DNA from: Spirometra erinaceieuropaei
Taxonomy: Eukaryota > Platyhelminthes > Cestoda > Diphyllobothriidea > Diphyllobothriidae
Assembly: GCA_902702965.1 (NCBI GenBank)
Contig: CACRXP010001323.1
Location: 1-64,000, forward strand
Reading direction: 5' to 3'
Length of the DNA: 64,000 nt
Positions 33,791 to 44,307 of the stretch are shown one piece after another. Positions within the stretch are counted from its first letter, which is position 1, and every line of letters begins with the position of its first letter. A model generated the notes under the pieces. That model was not told where the DNA came from and did not search any database. It saw only the letters and a program-made list of their open reading frames with translations. The position numbers were made by a program, and so were the translations under genes.

Positions 33791-34269
33791 ATGTATCAAT
33801 CATTCATGGACAAAGAGGTTATCGAGGTGCTTGCTATTGCCGGAATAATTTTGGCGTCGATTGTGATCGTATATCCGATTTTGAATTGTCTCCTGTGTCC
33901 CGTGATTAACAGGTCAGTTGTAACAGAGTATTTTAATCCGAGGGAATTTCATACTTCTCATGACCTCTAGTTTTCGAACAATATTTGCAAAACAAAACAT
34001 CAGTTTGCACAGTCAGNNNNNNNNNNNNNNNNNNNNNNNNNNNNNNNNNNNNNNNNNNNNNNNNNNNNNNNNNNNNNNNNNNNNNNNNNNNNNNNNNNNN
34101 NNNNTCTTCAAGGTGTATTCCTGCATAAAGGGAAACTGTTGGCTTTGATCAAAGCTTTCCGTTCTCCAGTAATGTCGCGCTCGGCCAATCTTTTCACCCA
34201 CTTCTGGGCTTTCAAACCCACACGCTGCGTGCTTTTCATGCAAAGCTAGTCATATACGCCACTAGATGA
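33791..34269 (+). CDS. Candidate two-exon single-pass membrane microprotein
   Basis: Exon 1 (33791-33912) starts with ATG, 7 bases after an acceptor (TTTTCTTTCGAAAACAG|). It encodes MYQSFMDKEVIEVLAIAGII and LASIVIVYPILNCLLCPVIN: a short acidic N-terminus and one strong membrane helix ending in cysteines. The donor is AACAG|GTCAGT, phase 2. A phase-2-compatible acceptor at CTTTCCGTTCTCCAG|T opens exon 2 (34170-34269), giving 32 more residues (NVALGQSFHPLLGFQTHTLR...) to a TGA. The assembly gap 34017-34104 lies in the proposed intron, so the true second exon could be missing. No AATAAA was found nearby. Not recognised; exon 1 is much better supported than exon 2. Confidence 0.4.
34017..34104. 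other. Assembly gap, 88 N
   Basis: A run of 88 N. The real length is unknown; any repeat or exon here is hidden. Confidence 0.99.
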
Positions 34270-35092
34270 ACACCACAAAACAGCCTAAGAATGTTTATAG
34301 TGAACGGGAGCCATGTTGTACCCTTTACAAGAAATACTGGTAAACGCACAGACGCAAAGCTGCTTAAATGGACTCCCCACGGTTATGAAAAATCCCACAA
34401 AACAATTCTTAAATCCAAAACAAACCCTTTTTCGAAAATATACTTTGAATTTGGCGTTATTCGTTTTGAAATGAGTACACGAAACGATCTTTCATGCACA
34501 TATTCTATAAAGCACATGTATGAGTCCATAGGACTACCGGAAATAAGTTTGAAAACACATACTATTTAGGGAGACTTTTTAGTGAGTCTTACTTCTTCGG
34601 CCGGCCGGTAGAGAGCACGTTTAAAGTCAGGCGACATGATGAGATAGAAATATTTTGGGACCACTCTGCACGACAACCAGTATTGCAACCCCACTCAAGT
34701 ACTTTATTTTGGCCGCAAAGACCCTCCAGGATGTTATTTAGCACGGCCACACGGTCTTATTTTTAAAAACACGTACCAGTCAGTTGGCTTCCCGAAGATA
34801 GCGTGCTCCGATATGTGTCACGAACAGAACAACACTTACTAAATCTGATTTGACCAAGTTATCACAAAGCCCGCCGACACAGGTGAGCTTACATTGACAG
34901 AGCACTTATTCAAGCTTCTTCTCTTCTTACTCAGTCAATCATGAAACTCTGCAGGACCGTCGGTGCACGGTCTCGATTGTATGTGTCGCCATTTCCCTGT
35001 TTTTGGTTTGTGCTTCTCGGCAGTGACATTCGACTGCGGATTTCGCACTTTTTCCTACCAAATTCTTTAAGCTGTGATAGTTCAGTCGGTGT
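34270..35092. other. Unassigned region
   Basis: A lysine-rich 92-residue plus-strand frame at 34291-34569 has no recognised domain. Otherwise nothing was seen. Confidence 0.35.
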
Positions 35093-35565
35093 TCAACCGT
35101 ATTCAGTAATACGGTGCCGCATGAGAGTTTGTAGCTGAAACCTCATCTTGGACATGACCAGTCGGCACTCCCTCTTAGGGGCATGGGATGTGTCAACGTG
35201 GACGTTGAAGTGACCGAAGATAATCAATTTGTTCAGTACAGTCGTTAGGAGGAAGTGCAGGTCTTCGCAAAACCTCTGCAAGACGTCACTCGTGTCGGTC
35301 TTTGGGTTGGCGAAGGCACCAACGACAGTGTCGGCGTTGTTCATTCGGAGTGGCAGCTACATGATCATCTTTTGATAATTTACGACCGTCCACGACGTCT
35401 TTCTCAAAAACGAATTTCTCTCCGGGGTCTTGTTCTTGTGTTTCTGGACGTCCGATCGGCAGAAATGTGCATCCGACATGCGGCCACCCAATCGGATAGA
35501 CGAGTCTGGACTGACGGAACAGCCGTAACATGGGTATCATCCAAAACATTCCGTTCATCCCCACG
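35093..35565 (-). pseudogene. LINE (RTE/CR1-type) AP-endonuclease relic
   Basis: The minus frame reads ADTVVGAFANPKTDTSDVLQ, RFCEDLHFLLTTVLNKLIIF and GHFNVHVDTSHAPKREC. This matches the endonuclease of flatworm non-LTR elements (ISAYAP..., F Y..L..L...... D.LIVLGDFNARVG). The catalytic D of GDFNA is H here. A downstream piece RLVMSKMRFQLQ follows directly, so the segment with the second catalytic half is deleted. Upstream frames are shifted. The gene is dead. Confidence 0.65.
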
Positions 35566-35599
35566 AAACTACGGGCACAATCTGATATATTTGAACTTC

Positions 35600-36240
35600 A
35601 TGGTGATATTTCGGTCGTCGATTTCGACGGTGTCCACGGTTTGCTCCACAGTAGAATGAGTGCAGGGGTGGTAAATAACGGGGCATTTGTTTGTAATAGC
35701 AGCAGACTTGCGTTGTATCCAATGCACACTCCCCTCTTCTGCCACCGGGGTCTGATGCCAAAACTGCGTCAAGAGGATCGGATGCGGGATCGGGTGCAAG
35801 AGCTGACAGAGCTGGAGAGCTCGACTGAGCGTGACACACACACACGACCTGGTCCCCACGCATCACACAAGCATTTCAAAACAAAAGCCGTGGCCGGCCC
35901 GGATCTTATATGCATAGAGGCTACATTAAATGGACGTCATTTCAACCCAAGTTTGAGTCTACCAGTCGACCACCCAACGTGCAAACACACGCTGTGCGGA
36001 TTGCGAGGTCTGGCTAAACAAGGCAGTTGGCAACATTTGAAACCACGGCTATTAGTGTACCGTAATATATTTAGGTGCGTCAGATTGTTTATAGTGGAGT
36101 TATACGCTGAGAGCCGACCTCACTCTCTCTTTCCCCTCCCGAACATCAGTCGATTGTCACGGGTGATCAATCACCTGAGGCGGGTGGCAGAACTAAAAAA
36201 TCAGCCCGTTTTTATGCCTGTTAAATAGACGGCCGGACTG
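35600..36240 (+). repeat. Dispersed repeat R, long copy
   Basis: Matches 6510-6960 in block order (GCAGACTTGCGTTG, CACTCCCCTCTTCT, GCAAGAGCTGACAGAGCTGG, GGATTGCGAGGTCTGGC, CAGATTGTTTAT, CCCTCCCGAACATCAGTC). A 232-residue frame at 35530-36228 spans it but is not conserved in the other copies and has no domain. Confidence 0.5.
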
Positions 36241-36869
36241 GGTTTAGGACGCACGCACGTAACAGCCATGTGTTCTAAACAGTGGACCCATACTTGTGAC
36301 TTGCGAGTGCATTAGACTGCAGTGAAATGGACATGGGCTACCCCTATCGCAGAACAACCAGATGTGAACTCGAATGCGGGGACTTACAAGGTTGAGCAGT
36401 TCACATACACCTGCCGCACATGGGCTAATCCCCATCAAGTGTACCCAGGCCCGACGTCGGATGCGTTGGGCCCACATCATTGAGAGTGTCTCAGGGGGTC
36501 CACAACCATGAGAAAGCCTGATATGCCCGTCAGTTGGCGGTCCCCCAAGTCATAACGTTCACCGTGCTGTGATAGATTCATGCACATCATGTTGTTTATG
36601 GCGTTGGATGTGCTAATACGCCGCGGAGATGGATGTCCCCGACTCGGCCTAAATCTTCTCCTCCTTTTTCCATGCTCCAGTCCACTATTCAAGTCTGCCA
36701 TCCATCTGGTCCTACGATTATGTGCGTTAGCCGACCCGACCTGCGTCCATGTTCGGCAGCAATTATCGACTCGTCTGGATTCTCTGTGGCCCGATTAACT
36801 CATGGTGTAAGCCAATCTGGTCGCAGTTTTGGTTCAGACCGTCTACAGCGTGACACGTTATGGGGGCGG
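36241..36869. repeat. Further R-type repeat material
   Basis: Includes, on the minus strand, GTGCGGCAGGTGTATGTGAA, resembling 29386-29412 inverted. No gene was recognised. Confidence 0.3.
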
Positions 36870-36872
<3 letters not shown>

Positions 36873-36901
<29 letters not shown>

Positions 36902-36902
36902 C
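36873..36902 (+). repeat. (CA)n microsatellite
   Basis: About 14 uninterrupted CA units within the R-type repeat. Confidence 0.9.
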
Positions 36903-36904
36903 AG

Positions 36905-37580
36905 TTCGACCATCGATTTCGACGATGTCCACCGTGTGCCCCACAGACTGCATTGTGGGAGCAGGGACGGTGACTTACGCAGGGGTTTATAGTGCCAGTA
37001 GACTTGCGTAGCATCTACCTACACTCTCTCCTCCTCCCCCGCCTAAGCCCGGTGTCAAGACCACGTCAAGAAGACCAGAGACGGGGGAGGCCGCAGGTGG
37101 ATGGCTCGGACGGAATCTCGCCTTGGCGCTCCACTCCGCACCCCCTCGTCCACACACAAATGACCAGGATTTTGACCACAAAGCAATGGGGTGATGGCAG
37201 TGGTCCAGTTGTGCGACGACTTCCGACAACAGGGTCCGCCAGCGACCCCGCAAATGTTGGCATTTGTTATTGCGCACAGATAACGCCTGCCAGAGTCCGA
37301 TGTGGCCCCCGTGTTGGTCCAGCGCATCTAACACGTGGCCCGTTCTGAGGTCACAACACACATACACACAGTTCAATGGTCGTGGTCGACGATACTCACC
37401 GTTTGCTCCAGAGCAAGGCGAGAACAGTCATGGTGAGATGTGCGTAAATTTTGGTAGTTAAATTGCACTCTATCTACCGCCCTTTCTCCTCCTCACGCGG
37501 CCTGAGCCCGGTGTCAAGACATTGTCAAGATGACCGAAGGTGGGAAAGGGCGCAGGTACACACACACACATGCACACCTA
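36905..37580 (+). repeat. Dispersed repeat R, two head-to-tail partial copies
   Basis: 36910-37110 and 37370-37560 share CATCGATTTCGACGATGTCC-like starts, CACTCTCTCCTCCTC, GCC-GAGCCCGGTGTCAAGAC and GTCAAGA-GACCGGAG-like blocks about 460 bases apart. Short CA tracts occur at 37362 and 37557-37570. Frames of up to 129 residues occur on both strands and reflect GC-rich composition. Confidence 0.5.
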
Positions 37581-38365
37581 TTTCCCTACTAAAACAGCCC
37601 AGTTTCCTTCTCAGACCTAATTTTTTAGCGCATTTGTAAGTTGGTTCAAGTCCCCGTCTGTGGACGCAGTTGGTCTGTATTGATGTTCGGCTTATTATAG
37701 GTGCAGACTACTAAAATAAGCCCACACGGAGCCACTGACTCACTAAACCATACAGACTAAAAACAGGCAACCCACTAGCAGGTCCGATTCCACCTACTCG
37801 GGATAGCATAGAGGGGGGTTCAAAACAGTTGCGGGAAGAGTGATATAGCTGGGAGACTCCCTGATGTGCCGAACCCCTAGCAGTCGCGTAATTCAACGAC
37901 AGGATATTGTCAAAGCATGTGTCGGAACTTTTAGCTATAGCATGTTATGCCAGTATCGTAAATCAAGCAACACGTGATGCAAGTTTGATTTGAATTCACC
38001 CTGCTGTTATTCGGTAAATAATTGAGGCTATCTGGCCTCGTGGGCGTGGGTTGTTTACGCGGTGTATCCCTACTGACATTTTAGAATAAGGACATTTTTT
38101 CTTACATTTTAGTATGGCCTAGAGGGGGAGAGAGGAGTAAGATGTGTTTATGTAACCGTACCCGATCGACACAATACTGTTGAGCTATTTAATTATTTTG
38201 AGTTGATGTGATTACGTTTGCATGGTGTTGCTGTGCGCTGCGGTGTGTGTTCTGTTGGCGGCCTTGTTTCTTTGATGCTGTGTCAACATTTTCGGCTCAA
38301 TGCCGGTGGTCCTTCTCGACTTTCGGCCTGTCGTTTCCTTCTAACTTCCGCTTTGGATGTTTCAG
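37581..38365. other. Unassigned region
   Basis: Nothing recognised apart from open frames without signals. Confidence 0.4.
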
Positions 38366-38510
38366 AGTTAGGGTTTAGGGCTGCGGTTAAGGGCCAGGGT
38401 TAAAGGGTTAGGGTTGGAGGTTAGGCTAGGGGCTTTGGTTAGGGGGTTAGAGTTGAGATTTGGGGTTAGGGTTAGGGGTTAGGGTTAGGTGTTAGGACTA
38501 GGGGTTGGGG
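38366..38510 (+). repeat. Degenerate telomere-like (TTAGGG)n tract
   Basis: About 145 bases of TTAGGG, TTAGGGG, GTTAGG and TAGGGGT variants, the clearest being GGGTTAGGGTTAGGGGTTAG near 38463-38482. It is internal, not a chromosome end, since unrelated sequence continues on both sides. Confidence 0.8.
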
Positions 38511-40544
38511 CACGTATTTTTCAACCACCCAAAATACAACCACACATTCCCATTAGCTTTTGATTTTCTATACAATTCCTTGACGTTTTTACCTGTGCGT
38601 CCTCAAGCCCCTCCTGTAAAAAACTCTATTACCACCGGTCCCGTATTATAGGTGGCTGGAGGTTGTTTGCCTCAGATGGGGCTACATAACCACATCTGAC
38701 CGAGGGAGGCAAATGCAGAGTTAAATGTGAACTGCTAAGAGGTCTCAAAGTTACCTGTTAGTCTAACTTTCCCTCCTCTTTCCATAAGTTGCAGTCACAC
38801 CTGTCGTATAGAGTGCTGAAGAATTAGGTTACACGTAAACATTTCAGACAAAAGACGATGAGGGACACGCAGAGGCATGTGGTTGTGCTTTTGGCTATCG
38901 TGCTGTCCTTGTGGACTTCAACATTCTCAGCAGATTCTAGACTCATACTGAGAAAGCACAGATGTAATCACATTCAGTAATGACATGCTGCTTGAAACCA
39001 GACTGGAGTTCATGTCCACGGCAGGTTGACAACGTCTAGACGAACAGACATGCCCGCAGTTGGTCTCTGCTGGGAGGTTTGTTAGCTGTGAAATCCGACG
39101 TGGGCGCATCTAGATGGATCACATGGCGGACCGACGGTCATCTCCGAAAATAGTCTTTAACTGTTGTCTCGTTGTTTAAAGCCACTGACCTCCCGGCCTA
39201 TAAGAATTCATTTAGATTTAACGAAATTTCTGTTGTTTGCATAACAGTCATTGCCTTTTTCCAAAAATCTGATCATAATCTGCCCACCTTAATTGTCAAC
39301 TGTTGGAATCGTTGACAATTTTATGAATCCATCTTAACATTATGGAAGCCTGATGTACAAAGACATGTCGTCGACACGTCCGGACAGATCGAAGATCCCA
39401 ATCCTCTGTTAAGTGGGAGATGGAATAATGTTTGATCTGATCCGAGCACGTAGAAAAAGCGTGATTCGTGCCGGAGTAATTTTAAGCCAAGATTTCTGGT
39501 CTTTTAGTGTTGACGAGGTGTGTCAAACTGATATAAATCCGAATGATATTTTTTGTTACGCTAAAATCTTCGGTGTCATTTAGTGTTAGATGAGTGGGCT
39601 TGCAACACTCCCGAACTCGTCAAAGCTGACAGAGAAACACGATTCTTCTAAAAAATGCTCATACTATTTTTTAAAAGCCCTAAAAACTCTAAACGCTTAA
39701 GAATAAGACTTCATGTGAGTTCTGTGGAATATTTCCTATCTTACTGACATTTACATAGGATTGCTGATACTTTTTTGGATAAAGCGGGGATCTGCGAGTT
39801 TGCTTTGCTAAGCGCATCGGTAAAAGGACTACGGAGTTAGTTATTGCTGTGTCTGATGTTAGCTTCGGGAATGGATCTGCGACGACATGCGAATGCGGTT
39901 CCTCCTCCAGCGATCGTGATTACGATCCCACCGGGTATAAGGTCATGTGCATGGTTGCCCGGTCGTCCTCCTTCTTCTGACCCGTTCATTTCTTCATTGG
40001 GTAAAATCCTGGTTAATCGCTTGTTTGCTGTGGACCGGGAAGTGTGTTGGCACGCCTAGTTGCGGACCCGGCCGTGCCAGCCACGTACGTCCTCCCCCGC
40101 CTCCAGTTTTTCTGACCGTGTCTGGACACTGGGCTCAGGTGGAGGAGGATGAGGAGGAGCGAATGCGTAGCTGCTGTGCAAGCCTACTACCACTTTAAAC
40201 TAATTCGCACGCAAAGCACCATGCCGGTTTTATCTTACTGTGGAGCACACGGTGGGCGTCGTCGGCAAGGACAGTCGAACTGTCGCTTTTCCTTCGACTG
40301 AAAGGATAGTTTCCAGATCATGTGGTGTTTAACATGTAATCCCTTTACAGTGAACATCATTCCGCCATGTAACGCGCTTGTTCTTTCACTGTGGGCCTCT
40401 TCTCGGGTTAGAATATTTTAATAAAAATCTGGTTCGGCTATTTCCACTTTATCTACGCAATCATAGTCGGCACGGTTATCGACCCCTGCTGTAATCTTTT
40501 ACTGCACGTCAACTAATGCACAAGGCGTAAGTCAGTATTAGTTT
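38511..40544. other. Mostly unassigned; short R-type fragment
   Basis: 40060-40170 (GTGCCAGCCACGTACGTCCT, CTGACCGTGTCTGGAC) resembles dispersed-repeat pieces. The remainder shows no recognised gene. Confidence 0.35.
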
Positions 40545-40625
40545 AATTTTAAGGTCAGGGTTATGGTTGCAGTTGATGTTAAGGCAAGGTTGGGGCTAGA
40601 TTGAGACTAAGTTGGAGTTCCGTTA
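40545..40625 (+). repeat. Very degenerate telomere-like tract
   Basis: AAGGTCAGGGTTATGGTTGC and GGTTGGGGCTAGATTGAGAC retain a G-rich hexamer-like rhythm similar to the tract at 38.4 kb. Confidence 0.35.
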
Positions 40626-41084
40626 GGACACGGAAGTATGTTATCGTCCTGGAATTTAGCATAAAGTCAGCTATTTTACTGAAGCCTCCTGTTCCTATGC
40701 CCTATCATTTATTTACTTACGATCTTTATTGAAGTTAGCAGCTGATTATCTAACATGCGATTCACCCTAAGATTTGACCTAATACACTGCGCTCGTCGAC
40801 ATGCACAATCATGTTGACTGGATCACTCTGCATGTGATGACTGGCTCTGACTTGAAATGTACAGCAATAAGTCTATCCTTCCAAATGATCTATCTTAATG
40901 TTTTTAGTGCGAAGTTTTGCTTTGGAGATTGGTCTAATTCTGAAATATGAAGTGAAAAGTGAAGTGTGTTTTTGTTAAATAAGACCTTTTTGACCCAAAA
41001 ATGCTCGTTATTCGTAAATCTGTTCAAAATACAGTAGATGCGCAGTGCCGTACAATGTCAACCGAAGTCTGAAATGTACCGGGA

Positions 41085-42072
41085 AGGAACGATCCCATGA
41101 AATTTTTAACCGGAATTCTGAAATGCGTTTTCGATTGAGAAGGATTACTTCAGCGCGGTGGCAAAACCGATTATCTTGCGACATGATCCTACAATATGTC
41201 AGACTCGGCAGGGTGTCAGCTTTTGAATAGACTGCTTTTCAATTTCCTGTAGAAGGCGTACTCTGTAAGAAGCGTTTTTTTAAGTGGCATGCATTTTCAC
41301 AATGATTTTTGACAGTCTCGCAAATTTAAACATATTTTACAGAAATCACAAACAAAAATGTGTTTTCTTTTAGTCATTGGATAAAGAATGACGTCTTCTG
41401 TGCATTTTATGCTCGAAAAAGGAGTGTAATTAGGTTTTAAAAAATTCTTCTGATTCCCAACTAATTTTGAGCCTGATCAGTCGTTGCAGTAGCGCTCAGT
41501 AATTTCAATCTACGAGACGTTTGCACTCCGCGTAGAGAAAGTGACCTATTCTTCTGCGTCTTTAAAAATGATACCATGTAGAGTCCATAAAATTTTGCAA
41601 TGGATGCGGGTTGTGTTGTACATTTCATGAGGAACAGTGGTTAACGGATAGGTTCGACGCTGTATGAACGGACATTGCACGGTCTTAAAAAATATCCTGT
41701 TTAGAATTTTTTAAAGCCTAATTATACTCCTTTTTCGAGTCGAAAACATAAAGCGAACGTTATTCTCTATTCAACGACTGAAGGAAAGCACATTTGTGTT
41801 TATGGTTTCTAAAAAATATATTTAAATTTACAAGACCATCAAAAATCAATGGGAAACATGCATGCCACTTAAGTAGTCATTCGTTACAGAGTGCGCTTTC
41901 TACAGGAGATCGAAAAGCAGTGAATTCAAAAGCTGAAATTTTGTCGAGTCTGAAATATTATAGAATTATTTCCCAAGATAATCACTTCTTTATCCGCGCC
42001 TAAGTAATCTTTCCTAATCGAAAACGCATTGCCGAATTCCAGTCAGCATTTCATGAGATCGGTCACTCACTG
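41085..42072. mobile_element. Foldback MITE-like element, subfamily A, copy 3
   Basis: The right end reads CTCACTG followed by TA at 42073-42074; its inverse CAGTGAGTGACCGATCTCAT matches the subfamily terminus. The left end is eroded (CCCATGAAATTTTTAACCGG). The spacer is in the same orientation as copy 1 (GATCAGTCGTTGC, CCATAAAATTTTGCAATGGA). Confidence 0.7.
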
Positions 42073-42099
42073 TACATCTTATTAGAAAAAGAATTTAAG

Positions 42100-42569
42100 C
42101 ATGGGCTTAAGACTGCCCATTTTGTGGCATAATCACAAGATACTTCGGACAGGTTAGGATGCCGGCTTTTGGACGAGCTTACCTCCGGCCGCCTACAAAA
42201 GCTGTACTCTGTAGTAATTTACTAATTGTGCAGTAAGAATTCATCCTTTTGACTATCGACCTCCTTATACATTCAGATATATTTTACTAAAAACATGAAA
42301 ATAAATATTTTATTGTGCTCAATAAGTGGCAAATTGCGTCCTCAGATTTCATACTTAAAGTGCGTTTTTGGGTTTCGAATAAACGTCTCACTTTCTGAAT
42401 AATTCTGAACCTGACCAGCCTGCCCTTGCCCTCATTGTTACCAGACTGCAAGCTTTATGCCTTTTCTGTAAGGAGAATCACGCACTTATACATGCTATAA
42501 AGGATACGTCATATAGGACGCATACAATGTTGCAGTAGATATGGATCATGTTATATATCTCACAAGCAG
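42100..42569. repeat. Decayed left half of a foldback element
   Basis: Contains GGATGCCGGCTTTTGGACGA, CTACAAAAGCTGTACTCTGT and a spacer-like CAGACTGCAAGCTTTATGCC. The right arm is missing. Confidence 0.45.
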
Positions 42570-44032
42570 CATTCATTCTAAAATGTTATTGATTCGAAAA
42601 AATACTTAAATGGGACTATAATATCAATTGTCGTGCAGCAAAACCTCAATGCCCTTAGCCACGTCATGATGTCATCTATTGAATGAGCTTCTTTTTGAGC
42701 GTCTTTAAAAATCACACCCCGAACGGAATGATTACTCAAATGGTATGCATTTTTCAATCATTTTTGGATGTCTTTATAAATTACGGTGTATTTATCGGGA
42801 ACACGAACAAAAACATATTTTCTTGTATTCATTTTGTATACAATTAAATTATCGTAGAATTTCATACTCGGAGAAAGAATATTCTTCAATTTTGGGAATT
42901 TTTTAAATTCATAAATAGTTTTTAACAGAACCTGAAATTACGTTTGCATTCAGGGTTCGCTGACTGCATTATGTATATATTCACTCGAAGGAAAGTCCCA
43001 CACTTCTTTATTTTATTCCGCGTGAATCATATAGGACGCGTAAGATTGTGTACTGGGTGTGGGTCACATGGTATAATTACTAAACAGAATTAATAAAATT
43101 GTGGACATGATGCTGCATGACAGGACAGATAGTAGTCTTTAAAAGTTTCATAAGCAGGAACATATGATGGCAAAAATTATTCTTTCCTTAAGTGCAAAAT
43201 TTAAAGACGCAATTTGCAAATAAACAGAAGAAAAAATATTTCTCATGTTTTCCACATAAAGCATGTACAGTACCTGTGCTAACTCATGAAATGTCACGAA
43301 TTAACACAGGTTAACGCCTTTAACGCAAAATCGGTAAACACTACGGCTCCCAAAGTCTGATAGCGGAAAATAAACGATGTAAATGCATAGGAACATCGAA
43401 AATCAAAAGGGATAAAGCCATACCGCATAAGCTGTCATTTTTCATATGGTGAAGTTCTTTGCAAGCGGCCTAGAAGAGGCCTGTTTGAAGGCCGACATCC
43501 AAACCTGACTGAAATATCCTGTGGTCATGTTTCGGGTGAACCTACCTTAGCATTCTTCTCGGCTAAATCGCAGCTGGTAGCCAGGAATGGTTAAACGGAC
43601 GGCGACCTTAACCCTAACCCTAATCCCAAACTTAAACGTTAACTGTTAACTCTAACGACAACCCTAACCCTAACCGAAATCGTAAACGTAACCGTAGCCC
43701 TTAGATATAGCCATAACTGAAAAACCTAACCGTAATACTAAAACCTAATCGTACGTTCAAACCCTAACCGAAACCCGAAAATCTAAGCCTGAAAGCATTA
43801 CCCTAAACCGAAAATCGGAAACCATTAACCGGTACCCTAATCCTAACCTTAAACGTACCACGGAAGCCAAATGGGTCATATGTGATTATGGAGTCCCACA
43901 AAATAGCCCCAACAAACAAATTCCCCCCCCCCACCTCTAATACGGGGCTTGGCTACCAACTGCGATCTAGCCTTCTTTTCTAATCAAAAGCACATTTCAT
44001 ATTTTCGGCTATTATTTCGCGAGAAAACACAT
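42570..44032. repeat. Old foldback element interrupted by a telomere-like TIR element
   Basis: Left arm at 42580-42800 (TGATGTCATCTATTGAATGA, AAATGGTATGCATTTTTCAA); right arm at 43390-43552 (AACATCGAAAATCAAAAGGG, GAAGGCCGACATCC). The final arm motif is split: AGCATTCTTCTC before 43561, and TTCTTTTCTAATCAAAAGCA from 43973. A stray subfamily-B end, CAGTACCTGTGCTAACTCAT, lies at about 43268. Confidence 0.5.
43561..43972. mobile_element. 412-bp TIR element carrying (CCCTAA)n-like DNA (hAT-like MITE)
   Basis: Starts GGCTAAATCGCAGCTGGTAG and ends with the inverse of GGCTAGATCGCAGTTGGTAG, so the terminal inverted repeats of about 25 bases differ at few positions. Flanking 8-mers are TTCTTCTC (43553-43560) and TTCTTTTC (43973-43980), a target duplication with one mismatch. 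The interior at 43605-43870 is a degenerate CCCTAA array. An 8-bp duplication points to hAT-type transposition. No transposase is present. Confidence 0.65.
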
Positions 44033-44307
44033 CTACTTATGTACTAGACTAAGTACAAAGTGCTCGCATTCACTGTAAAAAAGGATGGTGAACTTCATTA
44101 TCGTCACGAGTTTTCTGCCCTTCAGATGATATGCATTGTTTAGAAGATGTTGCGTCTTATTGTGCGCTGGGGTTGAATAAATCACCACAAGCCACACAAA
44201 AATGACACAAATGAAAAGTCTAACTGCCACTTGTTTAGGGGTATGCTGAAAACCCAGAGCGATGCTCTCTTGCGAACTGTAACCAAAGAAGCGATACAAA
44301 CGGCCTG
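44033..44307 (-). CDS. Candidate exon with one membrane helix
   Basis: After the acceptor CTGATCTGTTTTCAG| one frame stays open for 91 codons: RLYRFFGYSSQESIALGFQH, TPKQVAVRLFICVIFVWLVV, IYSTPAHNKTQHLLNNAYHL, KGRKLVTIMK and on to a stop at 44033. It has one hydrophobic segment followed by a basic tail. No ATG or partner exon was found, and two other frames are open for a shorter distance. Not recognised. Confidence 0.25.

Noticed and set aside
35530..36228. 232-residue plus-strand open frame, among the longest in the window
   Set aside because: It overlaps the dispersed repeat R, is not kept open in the homologous copy at 6.5 kb, and has no recognised domain.
36873..36902. CRISPR-like or tandem-repeat array
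   Set aside because: It is a simple CA microsatellite without spacers, and the genome is eukaryotic.
38366..38510. Chromosome end suggested by the TTAGGG repeats
   Set aside because: The tract is short, degenerate and followed by 25 kb of ordinary sequence.
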